6,388 nt of DNA from JABFRJ01 sp964389095 (GTDB lineage: Bacteria > Pseudomonadota > Alphaproteobacteria > Rhizobiales > Hyphomicrobiaceae): the NCBI GenBank assembly GCA_964389095.1, contig CAYMEB010000266.1:1-6388 (forward strand). Direction: 5' to 3'. A program made the translations under genes and the position numbers. The first letter of the stretch is position 1, and the number at the start of each line of letters is the position of its first letter. Positions 4,424 through 6,388 of this stretch are shown here, one piece after another. The notes under the pieces were generated by a model, which worked only from the letters and a program-made list of their open reading frames with translations, did no database searches and had not been told where the DNA came from.

Positions 4424-6388
4424 CTAGCGGTGCCGCCTCTTGCCTCCGAGACGCCGCTGGCCGCGCAGACTCTTGGGGCGGCGAGCGGCAGAACCCTCCA
4501 GTTTTCGGCCGGGCGACAGCATCTCGAAGCGAAGCGCCCCTGCACTCGGGACCGCCTCGACCAGCTTCACCTGGACATCGTCGCCGAGGCGGAATGCCAT
4601 GCGGGTGCGTTCACCGACCAGGGCGTGCGTCGCCTCGTCATGATGGAAATAGTCGTCGCCGAGCGTCGAAATGGGAATGAACCCATCGGCCCCTGTCTCG
4701 GCCAGCCGCACGAAGACACCAGACCGGGTAACGCCCGAAATCCGGGCGCGGAACGTGGCTCCAACCCGGTCGGCCAGGAAATGGGCGATCAGACGGTCGA
4801 TGGTCTCGCGTTCGGCGACCATCGCGCGGCGCTCGGCCTGGGAGATTTCCTCCGCGACGGCCGAAAGCGAGCCGATCTCCTCGTCCGTGATGCCATCGGG
4901 GCCGAGGCCGAGCGCGCGGACGAGGGCTCGGTGCACGATCAAGTCGGCATAGCGACGGATCGGGGAGGTGAAATGCGCATAGCGGCGCAGGTTCAGCCCG
5001 AAGTGTCCGATGTTGTCGGCAGCGTAGATCGCCTGCGACTGGGAACGCAGCACGACCTCGTTGACCAGGTCGGCGTGCGGCCGTTCCTTGACCTCCGCGA
5101 GGATGCGATTGAAATCCCGGGGCCTGAGATCGCCGGGTTTCGGCATCGCCATGTCCAAGGACGCGAGAAACTCGGTGAGGCTCGCGAGCTTCTCCTTCGA
5201 CGGCGGCTCATGGACCCGATAGACGAGCCGAGAACGCTTCGCCTCCAGGGTTTCGGCGGCCGCGACGTTGGCCTGGATCATCATCTCCTCGATCAGGCGG
5301 TGGGCCTCCAGGCGCTCGGGAACCTGGACGTCCTTCACGTATCCCTTCTCGTCGAGGATCACCTTGCGCTCGGGCAGATCGAGGTCCAGCGGGCCGCGCT
5401 CCGTCCGGGCGGAAACGAGCACGCGATAGGCAGACCAGAGCGGCTTCAGCACGGGTTCGAGCAGCGGCCCGGTGAGATCGTCGACCTTGCCATCGATGGC
5501 GGCCTGAGCAGCCTGGTAGGAGAGCTTGGCCTGCGACCGGATCATCACGCGATGAAAGACGTGGCGAAGCTTTGCGCCCTTGCGATCGAAAACCATGCGG
5601 ACGGCGAGGCTGGGGCGATCCTCGTTGGGCCGCAAGGAGCACAGGTCGTTCGATATGCGCTCGGGCAACATCGGCACGACGCGATCGGGAAAGTAGACCG
5701 AGTTGCCGCGCAGGCGCGCCTCGCGATCGAGCTTCGTCCCGTGGCGCACGTAGAACGCGACGTCGGCGATCGCGACGCTGACGATCCAGCCCCCCGGATT
5801 CTTGTCGTCGGCGTCGGGCTCGGCATGGACAGCATCGTCGTGATCTCGCGCATCGATTGGATCGATCGTGACGAACGGAATGGCGCGCCAGTCCTCCCGC
5901 TGCGCCATCGAAAGCCCGGGCAGGTGGGCGAGTTCGGAAAGGACATGGGCGGGAAACTCGTCGGGAAGTCCGTGGGCATGAACGGCGACGAGGCTGACCT
6001 GCCGCTGGTCCTGCGGATTGCCGAGAACTTCGACGACCCGGGCCTCCGGCATGCCGTGACGGCCGGAACGGCCAAGGTCAAAGCGGACCAGATCTCCGTC
6101 CTTGGCATCTCCCGTCCGGTCCCGGTCGACGCGCCAGGTGCGCATCTCCTTCTTGTCGACCGGAAGGATCTCACCGCCGCCGCTGCGGTGCGAGCGGAAG
6201 ATCGCCAGAGCCCGCGTCTTCTCCTTGGGCAGTCGCTTGATCGGAGCCACGGCCCAGGCATAAGCGCCGTCGCCATCGAGGCGGCTCGTGCGGGCGAGAA
6301 TGCGATCGCCGATGCCCAGCGCGGATTCACCCGGCGCGCGGCGATGATGCGCTTGAAAGGCCTGTGCCCCACCAGCACGGCCATGATC
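4424..6388 (-). CDS. rnr: Ribonuclease R, 5' end beyond the window
   Basis: The frame is open from the right window edge to the TAG at 4424-4426, giving the last 654 residues. RNase R is a processive 3'-to-5' exoribonuclease of the RNB family that degrades structured RNA, including rRNA and tmRNA-tagged messages. Visible residues 20-110 look like cold-shock-type OB sequence (ALGIGDRILART; AIFRSHRSGGGEILPVD). The RNB catalytic domain follows, with the metal-binding aspartate cluster DPIDARDHDDA at 176-186 and the signature HFTSPIRRYADLIVHRAL at 472-489. The S1 RNA-binding domain is at about 543-624, and an Arg/Lys-rich tail of some 25 residues ends the protein. About 100 residues are probably missing, including the winged-helix and first OB region, so the start lies outside. 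The GTG at 6248-6250 is internal: the sequence upstream continues the domain without a stop. All catalytic residues visible are intact. DUF983 and the Nudix gene follow in the same direction. Confidence 0.96.
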   Translation of the reverse strand, partial: DHGRAGGAQAFQAHHRRAPGESALGIGDRILARTSRLDGDGAYAWAVAPIKRLPKEKTRALAIFRSHRSGGGEILPVDKKEMRTWRVDRDRTGDAKDGDLVRFDLGRSGRHGMPEARVVEVLGNPQDQRQVSLVAVHAHGLPDEFPAHVLSELAHLPGLSMAQREDWRAIPFVTIDPIDARDHDDAVHAEPDADDKNPGGWIVSVAIADVAFYVRHGTKLDREARLRGNSVYFPDRVVPMLPERISNDLCSLRPNEDRPSLAVRMVFDRKGAKLRHVFHRVMIRSQAKLSYQAAQAAIDGKVDDLTGPLLEPVLKPLWSAYRVLVSARTERGPLDLDLPERKVILDEKGYVKDVQVPERLEAHRLIEEMMIQANVAAAETLEAKRSRLVYRVHEPPSKEKLASLTEFLASLDMAMPKPGDLRPRDFNRILAEVKERPHADLVNEVVLRSQSQAIYAADNIGHFGLNLRRYAHFTSPIRRYADLIVHRALVRALGLGPDGITDEEIGSLSAVAEEISQAERRAMVAERETIDRLIAHFLADRVGATFRARISGVTRSGVFVRLAETGADGFIPISTLGDDYFHHDEATHALVGERTRMAFRLGDDVQVKLVEAVPSAGALRFEMLSPGRKLEGSAARRPKSLRGQRRLGGKRRHR

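Noticed and set aside
6248..6250. GTG as the start of RNase R
   Set aside because: The frame stays open to the window edge, and the upstream residues (such as ALGIGDRILART) continue the OB-domain sequence, so this codon is an internal valine.

Overview
The window looks like a chromosomal housekeeping segment of a GC-rich alphaproteobacterium. Three things support this: codon third positions are almost all G or C; a groESL operon carries both a CIRCE operator and an RpoH-like promoter; and RNase R, a DUF983 protein and a Nudix hydrolase sit in tandem, an order I recall from alphaproteobacteria. The genus cannot be named from the sequence alone. No rRNA, tRNA, CRISPR array, insertion sequence or phage gene was seen.

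Layout, left to right. The groESL operon runs leftwards: only the first 15 complete codons of groEL are inside the window (1-47), then a 138-nt intercistronic spacer with a hairpin just after the groES stop, then complete groES (186-476). Its 5' leader and promoter lie at 477-615. A CIRCE inverted repeat with perfect 14-bp arms (544-580) begins exactly where transcription is predicted to start from a TTGACA-N17-TATATC promoter (587-615). Diverging from it is a 12-TM major facilitator superfamily transporter on the plus strand (start preferred at 859, end 2085). This converges, with only a 26-nt gap, on a beta-hydroxyacid dehydrogenase of the 3-hydroxyisobutyrate dehydrogenase type (2112-2993, minus). 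The rest of the window, also on the minus strand, holds RNase R (4424 to beyond the right edge), a DUF983 zinc-ribbon membrane protein (3846-4307) and a Nudix hydrolase with an interrupted Nudix box (3100-3849). The last two overlap by ATGA and are probably translationally coupled.

Working together: GroES/GroEL form the folding chaperonin, under HrcA/CIRCE repression and probably heat-shock sigma control. RNase R degrades structured RNA; its two downstream partners may be co-transcribed with it, but their link to RNA decay is unproven. The MFS transporter and the dehydrogenase have no assignable substrate.

No wholly new system is evident. The points most worth a second look are the Nudix enzyme with about 31 extra residues inside its catalytic box and a degenerate CoA-type motif, the conserved-looking rnr-DUF983-nudix module, and the long CIRCE that would also form a hairpin at the 5' end of the groESL transcript.
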